Positions 45,302-55,003 are shown, counted from the first letter of the stretch. The stretch: 64,000 bases of DNA from Legionella maioricensis (GCF_023618015.1 NZ_JAJKBJ010000005.1:124001-188000); one strand, 5' to 3'. The notes: generated from the sequence alone by a model not told the origin. A program made the numbers and translations.

Positions 45302-47977
45302 TTACGCACACAAGTTACGTAATACGTATTGTAAGATGCCACCATTTTTATAGTATTCCAATTCATCAGCTGTATCGATGCGGCAGAGTGCTTTAATTTC
45401 TTCACGTTGACCATTAGCACGCTCTATAGTGACAGCCACCATTGCACCTGGAGTTAATGAGTCAGATAGAGCAATGCTGATTCGCTCATTACCTTCCAAT
45501 GATAATGTCTTGCGAGTCATGCCATCAATAAACTGTAAAGGCAAAACACCCATACCAATTAAGTTAGAACGATGAATACGTTCAAAACTTTCAGTAATAA
45601 CTGCTTTTACACCAAGCAAATTAGTTCCTTTTGCTGCCCAGTCTCTTGATGAGCCCGTACCATATTCTTTACCGGCGATTACTACTAATTCCTGTTTATT
45701 CGCTTGATAGAGCATGGAAGCATCATAAATTGGCATAATTTCGCCAGTCGGGATGTAACGCGTAATCCCACCTTCTTGACCAGGCGTCATTTCATTACGG
45801 ATCCGAATATTGGCAAAGGTTCCCCGCATCATTACTTCATGATTACCACGACGAGAACCGTATGAATTGAAGTCTTTTTCACTCACGCCTTTTGATTTCA
45901 AATATAAACCGGCAGGTGAACTTGCTTTAATTGATCCCGCTGGAGAAATATGATCCGTAGTAATGGAATCACCAAACAAGGCCAGTATATATGCTCCTTT
46001 TATCGGTTTAATTGAATCAGGTTTTGCCTTTAGATTTTCAAAGAAAGGAGGATGTTGAATGTAAGTCGAATCAGCATTCCACTCATAAGTTTTACCTGTG
46101 CTGGTTTTAATCGCTTGCCAATGGGCATCGCCTTGGAACACTTCCGCATATTCCTTGCGGAACATCCCGCCGCTGACTTTGGCAACTTCTGCAGCTACTT
46201 CTGCATTAGAAGGCCATATGTCTTTGAGGAATACGTCATTTCCCTGATTATCTTTGCCTAAAGGCTCTTTGCTTAAGTCAGTACAAGTAGTACCACTTAG
46301 TGCATAAGCTACTACTAAAGGAGGAGAGGCGAGCCAGTTCGCTCTGACTTGTGGATGTACACGGCCTTCAAAATTTCGGTTTCCAGAAAGAACTGCTGAT
46401 ACCACGAGATCGTTATCTGTAACACAGTGAGCAATAGCATCAGGAAGAGGGCCTGAATTACCAATACAAGTGGTACAACCATAACCCACCAGATTAAACC
46501 CTAACTGATCCAGATAAGTTTGTAGACCAGCATGTTTAAGATAATCGGTAACTACTTTGGAGCCGGGTGCTAAAGAAGATTTAACCCAAGGTTTGCGTTG
46601 CAAGCCTTTTTCAATTGCTTTTTTAGCCACTAAGCCTGCGGCCATCAGAACGCTGGGATTGGATGTATTGGTACAACTGGTGATTGCTGCAATAACCACA
46701 TTGCCATGTTTCATTTTAAAGTCTTTGTTTTTTACCATAAAGTCAGTATTTTTTTCTGACTCTTTGCCTGTCTCTTTTAAAAAAGCATTGAATTCAACAG
46801 GTAGTGTACTTAAATTTACTTTATCCTGTGGTCTTTTGGGGCCAGCGAGAGAGGGTTCTACTGTACTTAAATCCAATTGTAAGGTATCAGTAAAAACAGG
46901 ATCTTCGCAGTCTTTGTCATACCACATACCTTGAGCTTTGGCGTAGGCTTCAACTAACGCAATAGTATGTTTATCGCGACCAGTTAATTCCAGATAACGA
47001 ATGGTTTCTTTGTCAACAGGGAAAAATCCACAGGTAGCACCATATTCGGGAGCCATATTAGAAATAGTAGCTCTATCGGCAAGTGGCAAATCATTAAGTC
47101 CGGGACCATAAAACTCAACAAATTTACCAACCACTCCTTTCTTACGAAGCATTTGGGTTACTGTGAGTACCAGATCAGTTGCGGTAATACCCTCTTTTAG
47201 TTTGCCGGTAAGTTTAAAACCTATAACTTCAGGAATTAACATGGAAACTGGTTGTCCAAGCATGGCCGCTTCAGCTTCGATTCCGCCAACTCCCCAGCCT
47301 AAGATTCCTAATCCATTAATCATAGTAGTATGTGAATCAGTACCTACCAAAGTATCAGGGTAAGCGTATAATTGACCATCATCTTCACTACTCCACACGG
47401 TTTTACCCAGATATTCCAAATTTACCTGATGGCATATTCCTGTTCCTGGGGGAACAACCTGGAAGTTGGAGAATGCTTTTTGGCCCCAACGTAAAAACTC
47501 ATAACGCTCATTGTTGCGTTCCATTTCGATTTCGGTATTTACTTCAAGAGAATCTTGGGTACCAAACTTATCAACCATTACCGAGTGATCAATAACTAAA
47601 TCAACAGGCGATAGTGGAGAGATTTTATCGGGATTACCTCCCATTTTTACTATGGCAGTCCGCATGGCCGCCAGATCAACAACGGCAGGAACTCCCGTAA
47701 AATCTTGCATCAGAACTCGAGCAGGTCTGAAAGCAATTTCATGCTGTGAGGTTTTGGTTTGTAACCAGTCAGCAATCGCCTTAATATCCTTGGTTGTTAC
47801 TGTTGTATCGTCTTCAAAACGAAGTAAATTTTCAAAGAGTACCTTTAGAGAGTAGGGAAGGCGACTAATCCCTTTAAAATTCTTCTGTTCTGCTTCTTTC
47901 AAGCTGTAATAATGATAGGTTTTGCCATCAACATTTAATTGAGATTTTGTTGATAGACTGTCATGACCCACTTTCAT
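45302..47977 (-). CDS. acnA: Aconitate hydratase A
   Basis: 891 aa from ATG 47977 behind GGGGAG; a longer start at 48004 adds nine non-conserved residues. TCA-cycle citrate/isocitrate isomerase with a [4Fe-4S] cluster. Cluster cysteines: [11 protein letters not shown] and [12 protein letters not shown]. Other signatures: [57 protein letters not shown] ([20 protein letters not shown]) and [14 protein letters not shown]. The length equals the L. pneumophila major iron protein, as I recall. Cytosolic; apoenzyme may bind RNA, as in other AcnA proteins. Confidence 0.97.
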   Translation of the reverse strand: MKVGHDSLSTKSQLNVDGKTYHYYSLKEAEQKNFKGISRLPYSLKVLFENLLRFEDDTTVTTKDIKAIADWLQTKTSQHEIAFRPARVLMQDFTGVPAVVDLAAMRTAIVKMGGNPDKISPLSPVDLVIDHSVMVDKFGTQDSLEVNTEIEMERNNERYEFLRWGQKAFSNFQVVPPGTGICHQVNLEYLGKTVWSSEDDGQLYAYPDTLVGTDSHTTMINGLGILGWGVGGIEAEAAMLGQPVSMLIPEVIGFKLTGKLKEGITATDLVLTVTQMLRKKGVVGKFVEFYGPGLNDLPLADRATISNMAPEYGATCGFFPVDKETIRYLELTGRDKHTIALVEAYAKAQGMWYDKDCEDPVFTDTLQLDLSTVEPSLAGPKRPQDKVNLSTLPVEFNAFLKETGKESEKNTDFMVKNKDFKMKHGNVVIAAITSCTNTSNPSVLMAAGLVAKKAIEKGLQRKPWVKSSLAPGSKVVTDYLKHAGLQTYLDQLGFNLVGYGCTTCIGNSGPLPDAIAHCVTDNDLVVSAVLSGNRNFEGRVHPQVRANWLASPPLVVAYALSGTTCTDLSKEPLGKDNQGNDVFLKDIWPSNAEVAAEVAKVSGGMFRKEYAEVFQGDAHWQAIKTSTGKTYEWNADSTYIQHPPFFENLKAKPDSIKPIKGAYILALFGDSITTDHISPAGSIKASSPAGLYLKSKGVSEKDFNSYGSRRGNHEVMMRGTFANIRIRNEMTPGQEGGITRYIPTGEIMPIYDASMLYQANKQELVVIAGKEYGTGSSRDWAAKGTNLLGVKAVITESFERIHRSNLIGMGVLPLQFIDGMTRKTLSLEGNERISIALSDSLTPGAMVAVTIERANGQREEIKALCRIDTADELEYYKNGGILQYVLRNLCA

Positions 47978-48136
47978 AAAAGAACTCCCCAATTCAAAAA
48001 ACATAATAATAGCTTATATTTGGCAAATTATCATGAGATCTTGTGAATTAAGAACGGGAAAATTAAAGTTCTCGAAACTTATCATCTGAACAGGTACCTC
48101 CATTTATCTTTAAGTTCTATGTTACAAATAAGGCAT

Positions 48137-48775
48137 CTATCTCGGAATGAAACTCATTTCAGAAAAATCAGACTCCGTATTGATGTCGCTTTCCTCTTCG
48201 AATACGAGATCAGGCCTTATTAATTTTGCTCCTTCCTGAAAGAGGGTTATTTCTTCCTGTTTCTTTTTCACTGAATCTGGAGCGTCCGGAATGAACAGAA
48301 AAAAGCAACTGGGAAACAATAAGGGGATTGCTACAAGAAGCAAAATGGCTCCAATTACTGGATTAAATGCACAAACCGGAATTGAGCCAATGACTAAACT
48401 GATGCAAAGACCCACTGATGCAAGGCAAATCTCTTTAGTTAGATGATTAGGTTTTGCGGCGTCATGGCTTCCAACGAGATAATAGTATTGCCTATGGTAA
48501 TAATAGATAGAGCTTCCGGCTCCCCATGGGTACTCCAGACATTGATGTAATGTTTTGGCAAATCTGGAGTATTGTTCTAAAACCTGTTCTTTTTCAAAAG
48601 GGCTTATCGTGTGCGATGATAATTCACTTTCAAAATCATTGATCCGTTTTTGGAGCAGTGAAAGAAAATAACGCTTTTTCCCGTCTTCGATATCAGCTAA
48701 TAAAGATTTGGCCTGCTCAATTTTTTGTACTACAGATTCTTTAGTCACTCGAGAAGGAAATAATAAGTTTCGCAT
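48137..48775 (-). CDS. Two-TM protein with acidic C-terminus; effector candidate
   Basis: 212 aa. N-terminal helical region (SVVQKIEQAKSLLADIEDGK, LLQKRINDFESEL) and a long hydrophobic block at ~115-163 (VGLCISLVIGSIPVCAFNP, IGAILLLVAIPLLFPSCFFL) consistent with a membrane hairpin. The C-terminus EEESDINTESDFSEMSF is a good E-block-like secretion signal. No recognised family. It is divergent from fliK. Confidence 0.7.
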   Translation of the reverse strand: MRNLLFPSRVTKESVVQKIEQAKSLLADIEDGKKRYFLSLLQKRINDFESELSSHTISPFEKEQVLEQYSRFAKTLHQCLEYPWGAGSSIYYYHRQYYYLVGSHDAAKPNHLTKEICLASVGLCISLVIGSIPVCAFNPVIGAILLLVAIPLLFPSCFFLFIPDAPDSVKKKQEEITLFQEGAKLIRPDLVFEEESDINTESDFSEMSFIPR

Positions 48776-48908
48776 ATTTTATTCTCATTATAATTTTTTG
48801 AGCAGAGGCTAACATTAGTTCTATGAGTACCATAGATCTTTTTGCGGAGATTTACACCGAAGAAATATTTATTAACATTAGGTTTAATTTTTTTGGCCTT
48901 TTTTAATG

Positions 48909-48924
48909 TGGTACGAATATTGCT
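48909..48924 (+). promoter_or_regulatory. Sigma-54 (RpoN) promoter of fliK
   Basis: TGGTACGAATATTGCT fits TGGCAC-N5-TTGC: GG at 48910-48911 and GC at 48922-48923, separated by the canonical 10 bp. Start expected near 48935, 20 nt before the ATG with AAGGAG between. RpoN/FleQ control is the rule for Legionella class II flagellar genes. Confidence 0.85.
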
Positions 48925-48956
48925 TGTAAAAAAAACAGCGCACAAGGAGTGTTAAT

Positions 48957-50303
48957 ATGCTTGATTTGACTCACTTTATTCTTAATTCCTCTTCACTGAC
49001 AGAACCACCCATAAATACTCAGGATATTCCAGGGGTTGATCAAGCTTTAGAATTAGCCGATGACTCGGTAGATAAAGATAATCTTATCCTCGATCCTTCT
49101 TCTTTTGTTTTGTTGTTTGCCGAGATATTGGCGAATATCCCTGTCAAAAGTGAAGTTGATTCCGATTCCAGTCTTCCTGTTTCAGGTACTACTTTTTCAA
49201 ATAGTATTCTTGCCGACAGTACTATTTTAAATACATCTACTCAGGAGGAGCTGACCAATAAAGAAGGGGTGGTCAATGAAGCGAGTTTCACTAACAAGAT
49301 AAATGTGACAAGTATTGAAAATCAAATAAACTCAAAGAATGAACTTCCAATAAATAAGGATATTCAAGAGACAACTAGTAACACGCGGATGAACAATGCT
49401 GACCATCTAACGGATACAATACCCGTATTACTCGATACCCCACTAAATACAGAGGTGCAGTCAGAACAACCTTCTCTTAATAGTTTAGAAAACAATGTTG
49501 CGATGGTGTGGATTAATTCGAAGAGTTTTCAACCCCCGCAGTCAGTTTCGACAACCAATGAATTTGCGGAAGAATTTTTGCCTGAATTAGAAACTCTACA
49601 GCTAGAGTCAGCGCAATTACCTGAAATAGAATTAAAAAAAGATGAGACTACCCAATATGATAAAGTCCTCGAGCCTATAAATACCAAGACGACAATAAAC
49701 GCCAAAGAAGATTTGTCTAAGGGTATGCAACTGCCAAACGTTTCTTCAGAAAAAAATAGCTCAAAGCTTACCGAAGAACCCACCATAGGTAGCCCCCCCT
49801 CAGGAGAAAATACCCAATACTTGGTTCAGCCTAATGCATTAGCTAATAACGAAAGTCAAACAGCAACAGAAATACCCGTAAAATCACTTGAGATCCCTGT
49901 TGACCTGGCTAATTCTCAGTGGGCCAATAAATTTTCTGAACATATTACTTGGTTAGGTCACCAAGGGATTAAAAGTGCATTAATTAAAATACATCCAGAA
50001 GATTTAGGACCATTAGAAATCAGCATCAAAGTCGTCAAGGACTCCGCTTCAGTTAATATAAACAGCCACAACAGCCATGTACGTGACATAGTAGATCAGG
50101 CTTTACCAAAGTTAAGGGAAATGATGGCCGAGCAAGGATTAAATTTATCTGATGTTCATATTGGCTCTGATACAAATCCTCGTCATTTTTCGCATAATAA
50201 CGCACCATCTGAAGAAATACCCGCGATGAGTTCTGATGATGAAGTGCAATTAATTCCATTAACCAAGAAGACTCAAGAAGGTATCATTGATTATTTTGCT
50301 TAG
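48957..50303 (+). CDS. fliK: Flagellar hook-length control protein
   Basis: 448 aa. The N-terminal ~310 residues are low-complexity, Ser/Thr/Asn/Glu-rich and disordered-looking, as in molecular-ruler regions. The C-terminal Flg_hook domain (~330-420) is clear: WLGHQGIKSALIKIHPEDLG, PLEISIKVVKDSASVNI and VDQALPKLREMMAEQGLNLS, with the L(H/R)PxDLGxxEV-like core. FliK measures hook length and switches export specificity. No other flagellar gene is nearby, so it is an orphan. An AAGGAG site and a sigma-54 promoter precede it. Confidence 0.9.
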   Translation: MLDLTHFILNSSSLTEPPINTQDIPGVDQALELADDSVDKDNLILDPSSFVLLFAEILANIPVKSEVDSDSSLPVSGTTFSNSILADSTILNTSTQEELTNKEGVVNEASFTNKINVTSIENQINSKNELPINKDIQETTSNTRMNNADHLTDTIPVLLDTPLNTEVQSEQPSLNSLENNVAMVWINSKSFQPPQSVSTTNEFAEEFLPELETLQLESAQLPEIELKKDETTQYDKVLEPINTKTTINAKEDLSKGMQLPNVSSEKNSSKLTEEPTIGSPPSGENTQYLVQPNALANNESQTATEIPVKSLEIPVDLANSQWANKFSEHITWLGHQGIKSALIKIHPEDLGPLEISIKVVKDSASVNINSHNSHVRDIVDQALPKLREMMAEQGLNLSDVHIGSDTNPRHFSHNNAPSEEIPAMSSDDEVQLIPLTKKTQEGIIDYFA

Positions 50304-50331
50304 AGTTTATTAGCGCAGGCGTCATTAAAAT

Positions 50332-50365
50332 AAATAAGGTTGGGGAGGAATCCAACCTTATTTAA
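50332..50365. terminator. Bidirectional terminator between fliK and the 50380 gene
   Basis: AAATAAGGTTGG and CCAACCTTATTT form a 12-bp stem around GGAGGAAT, with A/T tails on both sides. The flanking genes converge on it. Confidence 0.85.
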
Positions 50366-50379
50366 TCGTCTGTTGTCCT

Positions 50380-50703
50380 TTATATGCAACGCCTGGAGCA
50401 ACGGATAGCGCGACCGCTCCAGCGATCTATAAGACAAGTTTGACGACAGCCATAACCTATAGAGCGCCAACCCGTCCAATAAGCTCTGCGAGGATAATGT
50501 CTTGGACCATAATAAATATATCCTGGAAGATAATATCCACCATAACTATGATAGCCAATAAAATATGCCAATTGAGTGCCAGGAGGTTGTGATGCATTGT
50601 TACTGGCATTGGAATAAACACTATAAAAGGTACCTATTAATAGTATGAAAGATGCTAGGAGTATAGGCAGTAATCCGTAGTTTTTAACTCTTGCTTTCTC
50701 CAT
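50380..50703 (-). CDS. Small exported or anchored Tyr/Gly-rich protein
   Basis: 107 aa. A hydrophobic N-terminal segment (LLPILLASFILLIGTFYSVYS, ~12-32) acts as signal or anchor. Then a Tyr/Gly/Pro/Arg-rich region (YHSYGGYYLPGYIYYGPRHY) and a four-Cys basic tail (YGCRQTCLIDR, IRCSRRCI). The tail arrangement resembles that of the Gly-Trp-His repeat protein at 12025, hinting at a common class of small envelope proteins. Function unknown. Confidence 0.65.
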   Translation of the reverse strand: MEKARVKNYGLLPILLASFILLIGTFYSVYSNASNNASQPPGTQLAYFIGYHSYGGYYLPGYIYYGPRHYPRRAYWTGWRSIGYGCRQTCLIDRWSGRAIRCSRRCI

Positions 50704-50865
50704 GATGCATTCCTTTTTCTTGGTGTGTCACCCACATTATAGACCAAATTAAAGTCACCAAGTTTTTAAAAATAGCATTTGATAGGGCAATTCCTGGTTG
50801 CAAGGATAGCTTTTATGGAGTGGGGCGAGTAGCATAACGTTAAAGTATTTTTTAAGGTTTTGGAA

Positions 50866-51714
50866 ATGACAGGCAGTGTAATTTTAGTCACAGGATGTTC
50901 AAGCGGTATTGGTTTTGACAGTGTTTTTGCTTTACAGAAAAGAGGCCATCGCGTCATTGCTTCCTGCCGCAAAGTTGAAGACGTACAAAAATTATCCGCC
51001 ATGGGAGTTGAAACCCTTCTTTTAGATGTAAATAATTCCTCCTCTATCCATAATGCATTCTCTCAGTTATTAAGTATGACATCAGGAAGATTAGATGTTC
51101 TGATTAATAATGCTGGCTATGGTCAAGCGGGGGCTTTAGAAGATATTACTCGTGACACCTTGAGGCGGCAGTTTGAAACCAATGTATTTGGTCTGCTGGA
51201 ATTAATTAATCTGGCTGTTCCGGTTATGCGGAGGCAAGGGCAGGGGCGGATTATTAACATTAGCTCGATACTCGGCATTATTAGTATGCCTTTTCGTGGT
51301 GCATATAATGCTTCAAAATATGCAGTAGAGGGGTTAAGCGATACTTTAAGATTGGAATTACATTCTTCTGGTATTCATGTCATTACTATAGAGCCTGGAC
51401 CAATAGAAAGTCGATTTAGAGATAATTCGGTAGACAGTTCATTACAAAATATAGACATGGAAAAAAGTTATTTTAAAAAGCAGTATGAGGCTATGCTTAC
51501 GAGCTATAAGCAGGTAAAAGCCAACTCTTTTTTTACTAAAAAAACGGATACTGTCATTATAAAATTGATCCATGCTATTGAGGCCAAAAGACCCAGAGCG
51601 AGATATCCGGTGACTTTCCCAGCCCATTTATTTATTTTTTTAAAACGTATCTTGAGTACTCGTTTACTCGATAAGTTATTTTTATTTTTGTCCAAAAAAG
51701 AATTGTCTTCTTAA
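50866..51714 (+). CDS. Short-chain dehydrogenase/reductase
   Basis: 282 aa classical SDR: cofactor motif TGCSSGIG, INNAG (NNAG), the Ser in INISSILGI and the catalytic YNASK, followed by EPGPIESRF. ATG 50866 is preferred to TTG 50860, with AAGG upstream. A C-terminal ~60-residue extension is Lys-rich with a hydrophobic stretch (HLFIFLKRILSTRLLDKLFLFL) and may associate with membrane, as in retinol-dehydrogenase-like SDRs. Substrate unknown. Confidence 0.88.
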   Translation: MTGSVILVTGCSSGIGFDSVFALQKRGHRVIASCRKVEDVQKLSAMGVETLLLDVNNSSSIHNAFSQLLSMTSGRLDVLINNAGYGQAGALEDITRDTLRRQFETNVFGLLELINLAVPVMRRQGQGRIINISSILGIISMPFRGAYNASKYAVEGLSDTLRLELHSSGIHVITIEPGPIESRFRDNSVDSSLQNIDMEKSYFKKQYEAMLTSYKQVKANSFFTKKTDTVIIKLIHAIEAKRPRARYPVTFPAHLFIFLKRILSTRLLDKLFLFLSKKELSS

Positions 51715-51715
51715 G

Positions 51716-51868
51716 CGTAGACTGGTTGCTTGCAACCTACCCACTGGCGTATTTCTTCACACGCCTACGTTGCCGCGACTTGTTCGCGGCATTCAGAAAT
51801 GGAGTACCAGACTGGATCCTGCCGACAAGCCTCAAGGCATAGGAAACAGATAAAACACTGTACATTTA
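51716..51868. repeat. Composite intergenic repeat
   Basis: Holds the GGTTGCTTGCAACC palindrome (shared with 45233), a TTGCCGCGACTTGTTCGCGGC hairpin and GGAGTACCAGACTGGATCCTG, which resembles intergenic elements elsewhere in the window. No credible coding; a longer frame through it only extends the next gene artificially. Confidence 0.55.
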
Positions 51869-51894
51869 GCTTTCAAGTAGATACTATAAATAAC

Positions 51895-52212
51895 ATGAAA
51901 GAGAAGCTTAAATTTATTAATTATTTGATCCTATTGAGTATGGTTTTATTTACTGTAAAACCAGTACTATCACATTTAATTGAAAATCAGGTACAACAAA
52001 AGACTCAATACAGTACGACTTCAAGCCCCTGTTCAAGTAGGACGGTCATTGTCTCTTCTTGTGCTTCTTCTTGGCTATATACTCTGGCGGAGGATGAGTT
52101 TGGAATCGAGGCTTATCTGTTCCTTCTTGCCGGCCTGCTTTATTACTCTGTAACACAATTTACTTATAACTCCCCCATTTTTTCTCTTTTTAAACCACCC
52201 ATCCTGATTTAG
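51895..52212 (+). CDS. Small membrane protein of unknown function
   Basis: 105 aa from ATG 51895. Hydrophobic segments at ~7-25 (FINYLILLSMVLFTVKPVL) and ~72-90 (EAYLFLLAGLLYYSV) are separated by a Ser/Thr/Cys-rich loop (TTSSPCSSRTVIVSSCASSW). A TACTATAAAT -10-like sequence lies just upstream. It lies upstream of dsbD but is separated from it by a repeat. The pattern recalls small metal- or stress-related inner-membrane proteins, but no family is recognised. Confidence 0.55.
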   Translation: MKEKLKFINYLILLSMVLFTVKPVLSHLIENQVQQKTQYSTTSSPCSSRTVIVSSCASSWLYTLAEDEFGIEAYLFLLAGLLYYSVTQFTYNSPIFSLFKPPILI

Positions 52213-52283
52213 TTCATTAACTGTGACAATTGATCTTCGACATCCAGTGGCTTGTTCTATGCTCTCAGCTCGAGCACAACTGC

Positions 52284-52372
52284 GTCATCTCGAGTGTAAG
52301 CGAGAGATCTCCTGAATGTAGTACCGTTTCTGCTTCCGAGATCTCTAGCGGAGGCTAGAGATGACGGGGCGC
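52284..52372. repeat. Intergenic repeat (family B)
   Basis: GCGTCATCTCGAGTGTAAGC and TAGAGATGACGGGGCGC are inverted ends, with GAGATCTCCTG and CCGAGATCTC inside. Related to 29486-29572. Confidence 0.7.
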
Positions 52373-52455
52373 ACTTTAAAGATTAATTGTCAACAGATTC
52401 TACTTTTAATGTGTTTATTCAATTCATTAATGTTATTTAAAATTAGGAAACTAAA

Positions 52456-53805
52456 ATGAGAACATCAATTAGGAATATCGGCATTTTGATGCTGATGTTA
52501 TTTGCCAACGTAGTTTGGTCTTCGCCCGGTTTTGAGAGTGCCAATCCAGATGCGGTGCTGCATTTTATTCAGGGAAACAATGCTTTTGTTTATTTAAGTG
52601 CTTTTTTTGGCTTAGGTGTATTATTAGCTTTTACACCTTGCGTTTTACCTATGGTACCTATTTTATCCGGAATCATTGTTGGACAAAAATCTTTATCTAC
52701 CCTTAAGGCCTTTAGGTTATCACTAAGTTATGTAATTGGTATGGCTATAACTTATGCTGGAGCAGGAATGCTTGCTGGGTTAATGGGAAGTACGATTCAG
52801 ACTATGATGCAACGTCCTGTGGTAATCGTACTATTCAGTATGATTTTTATTATTATGGCTTTATCAATGTTTGGATTATTTGAGTTAAGATTACCCCCAT
52901 CTTTGACTGATAAATTATGTGGAGCAGGACATTCCAATACTAAACGTAACTACATATCAGTCGCTTTAATGGGCGTGCTATCCACCTTAGTGGTTTCTCC
53001 TTGTGTCACTGCTCCTTTAATTGGCGTTTTAAGTTATATTGGTCAAAAAGGTCAGGTTTTAATGGGAGGATTAATTCTATTTGTCATGGCACTAGGAATG
53101 GGGATCCCCTTACTTATTGTGGGTTCTGGCTATGGCTCGCTATTACCTAAAACAGGCTCTTGGATGATAAAAATCAAATATTTTTTTGGTTTGATGATGT
53201 TAGGCATTTCCATCTGGATGTTCTCGCGAATTCTTGATGCATCACTGATTAAAATTTTATGGGCTGCTTTGCTCATCATTGGCAGTATTAGTTTAGGCAG
53301 CTTGCAATCGCAGAAAAGTAAAAAAGGTTTGCTTTTTCAAACGATTGGGGTCATGGCGATAATTTATGGAAGCATTATTCTTTATGGTCTTGGAGTTTCC
53401 ATTTTTAATCCGTCCTTAGAAAGTAGGGTTGTTGAAAATCAATTTATTAAGGTCAGCAAGCTAAGTGATGTTAATCATCAATTGGCGTTGGCCAAAAAAA
53501 ATCATAAAGTAGCTTTTGTTGAGTTTTCAGCCAATTGGTGTGGTGATTGCCAGGATATGGACTCAAAAGTCTTTAATCAACCCAAAATAACTCAAGCGAT
53601 GTCTGGATTAGTAAATATTAAAGTGGATATCAGTGATAAGAGTAGGGAAGTGGACGAGATCAAAAAAGCCTTTGCTATTTATGGTACACCAACCATGCTT
53701 TTTTTTGATGCTCGAGGAACACAAATTACAAAACTCGCGGCCGCCGGATTTGTGTCGGAATTATCTATGCTTGATTTATTAAATAAGGCACATCAATCTT
53801 CTTGA
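52456..53805 (+). CDS. dsbD: Thiol:disulfide interchange protein DsbD, short form lacking the N-terminal alpha domain
   Basis: 449 aa. N-terminal signal/anchor, then an eight-TM CcdA-like beta domain carrying the redox pair in LLAFTPCVLPMVPIL and VVSPCVTAPLIG, and a periplasmic thioredoxin-like gamma domain at ~335-449 with WCGDC. It passes electrons from cytosolic thioredoxin to the periplasm. The ~120-residue alpha domain of E. coli DsbD is missing, so the partner must be another periplasmic protein; L. pneumophila is known to have two DsbD forms. The next gene downstream encodes a peptide with ten cysteines, a possible client. Confidence 0.9.
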   Translation: MRTSIRNIGILMLMLFANVVWSSPGFESANPDAVLHFIQGNNAFVYLSAFFGLGVLLAFTPCVLPMVPILSGIIVGQKSLSTLKAFRLSLSYVIGMAITYAGAGMLAGLMGSTIQTMMQRPVVIVLFSMIFIIMALSMFGLFELRLPPSLTDKLCGAGHSNTKRNYISVALMGVLSTLVVSPCVTAPLIGVLSYIGQKGQVLMGGLILFVMALGMGIPLLIVGSGYGSLLPKTGSWMIKIKYFFGLMMLGISIWMFSRILDASLIKILWAALLIIGSISLGSLQSQKSKKGLLFQTIGVMAIIYGSIILYGLGVSIFNPSLESRVVENQFIKVSKLSDVNHQLALAKKNHKVAFVEFSANWCGDCQDMDSKVFNQPKITQAMSGLVNIKVDISDKSREVDEIKKAFAIYGTPTMLFFDARGTQITKLAAAGFVSELSMLDLLNKAHQSS

Positions 53806-53825
53806 ACTGAAAATAGATATGGCTC

Positions 53826-53870
53826 GGCTGATTGAGTAATATTCAATGAGTCAGCCATAAAATAATAAGT
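53826..53870 (+). terminator. Imperfect terminator after dsbD
   Basis: GGCTGATTGA and TCAA-TGAG-TCAGCC form a bulged stem followed by ATAAAATAAT. Weak, so read-through into the Cys-peptide gene is possible. Confidence 0.4.
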
Positions 53871-54001
53871 AGGGTATAGAGATCTAATCCAATAATAAAT
53901 AAACAATAATTTTTTTTAAAAAGGAAGAAAAACCTTAATTTGTTTGCTAATATCTTAGTGAGTCAAAATAAAAAACATTTAACTATCAAGGAAGTAATAT
54001 T

Positions 54002-54205
54002 ATGAAAAAATCAACTTTAGCTGTAGCTGCATTGCTAACTGCATTGTCAACAGTTCCTGTGGTGTCTGTAGCATATGCTGATGATACTTCTGCCACTACA
54101 TCTTCAGGATGTGCTGGTTGTAAAGGTTGCAAAGGTTGTACTGGCTGCAAAGGGTGCCAAGGCTGCAAAGGTTGCAAAGGTTGCAAAGGTTGCAGTGGGG
54201 ACTAG
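54002..54205 (+). CDS. Exported Cys-Gly repeat peptide
   Basis: 67 aa. Sec signal peptide with likely cleavage after AYA-DD (residue ~26). From residue 37 the peptide is an almost perfect C-x-G tripeptide array (GCAGCKGCKGCTGCKGC...), with ten Cys at strict three-residue spacing and Lys in most variable positions. Strong AAGGAAG site 8 nt upstream. Such spacing gives overlapping CxxC units suited to soft-metal binding, or a substrate for a modifying enzyme. A terminator follows, then an uncharacterised His-rich protein. No family is claimed; role in metal handling is inference. Confidence 0.8.
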   Translation: MKKSTLAVAALLTALSTVPVVSVAYADDTSATTSSGCAGCKGCKGCTGCKGCQGCKGCKGCKGCSGD

Positions 54206-54224
54206 TATTTAGTCTTATCCTATT

Positions 54225-54253
54225 AAGAGGTAGTATTTACTACCTCTTTCTTT
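54225..54253 (+). terminator. Terminator after the Cys-Gly peptide
   Basis: AAGAGGTAGTA and TACTACCTCTT form an 11-bp stem with a 2-nt loop, followed by TCTTTTA. It would make the short peptide mRNA abundant relative to the next gene. Confidence 0.85.
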
Positions 54254-54289
54254 TACGTCGCTATCATTATCTTTTATGTAGTAATAATT

Positions 54290-55003
54290 ATGCTGAATGA
54301 TTCAGAATTTGTTTTGCCGAAGTTAAGTAAGTGGCACCAGAAGGTTTTTTTGAAATATGCTACTCAGGTATTAGAAGCGCAACACCAGATGACTACCAGT
54401 AAAGGTAAAAACATTCTGCATTACACGCTTAAAAAAAAGCGTAGACATGAACGAATGAGTCATTACCCTCAAGGTGATCGTATTGATCACAGTACCGGTT
54501 CTCAATATTTTTATCATTGCCATAGAGAAAATTTAGAAAGCACAGAACATGGTCATTTCCACTGTTTTATCAGATACAAACACATACCGAAACGTATAAA
54601 ACCTGCTCCATTAGCTGATTGGGATAAATATATGGATAATCCCATGACTCACTTGGTCGCAATAAGCATGAATCAGTTTGGACAACCGATACGCTTATTC
54701 ACCGTAAATCGTTGGGTTACTTCAGAAGTTTGGTATGAGGCGAAGCACATTGATTATTTTCTCAAACGCTACAAGATGACTTTAATTGATGATCCCTACT
54801 GGCAAGTTTTAGATAGATGGGTCGAGGGTATGCTTCATTTATTTGCTCCTCAGATTTCGTGGTTACATCATGCTCGTGATAAACAAATGCAACAGCATCA
54901 AGCTATGGATACAACAAGTAATCCTTATACTGATTATGCCATTGAAGAGCTTTCAGAGATAAACATCGATTTGAAAAAACAGATTGAATGGATAATTAGT
55001 TGA
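54290..55003 (+). CDS. Uncharacterised His/Cys-motif protein next to the Cys-Gly peptide
   Basis: 237 aa, cytosolic (no signal or TM). The core is strikingly conserved in appearance: YFYHCHRENLESTEHGHFHC at about residues 71-90, with HxH and EHGHFH motifs able to bind metal, then THLVAISMNQFGQPIRLFTV and NRWVTSEVWYEA. I associate this with a family of unknown function (possibly DUF6969, unverified) rather than any named enzyme. It follows the repeat-peptide gene by 84 bp across a terminator. A modifying or partner role for the peptide is an inference from adjacency. It precedes purL by 156 bp. Confidence 0.75.
   Translation: MLNDSEFVLPKLSKWHQKVFLKYATQVLEAQHQMTTSKGKNILHYTLKKKRRHERMSHYPQGDRIDHSTGSQYFYHCHRENLESTEHGHFHCFIRYKHIPKRIKPAPLADWDKYMDNPMTHLVAISMNQFGQPIRLFTVNRWVTSEVWYEAKHIDYFLKRYKMTLIDDPYWQVLDRWVEGMLHLFAPQISWLHHARDKQMQQHQAMDTTSNPYTDYAIEELSEINIDLKKQIEWIIS

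Noticed and set aside
51730-51894. 55-residue N-terminal extension of the small membrane protein at 51895
   Set aside because: It translates a palindromic repeat, while a promoter-like sequence and a normal membrane-protein start lie just before 51895.
53986-54186. Open frames antisense or offset to the Cys-Gly and Gly-Trp-His repeats, with low-complexity translations
   Set aside because: Multiple open frames are an artefact of short-period DNA repeats. The forward frames have signal peptides and ribosome sites; the others do not.
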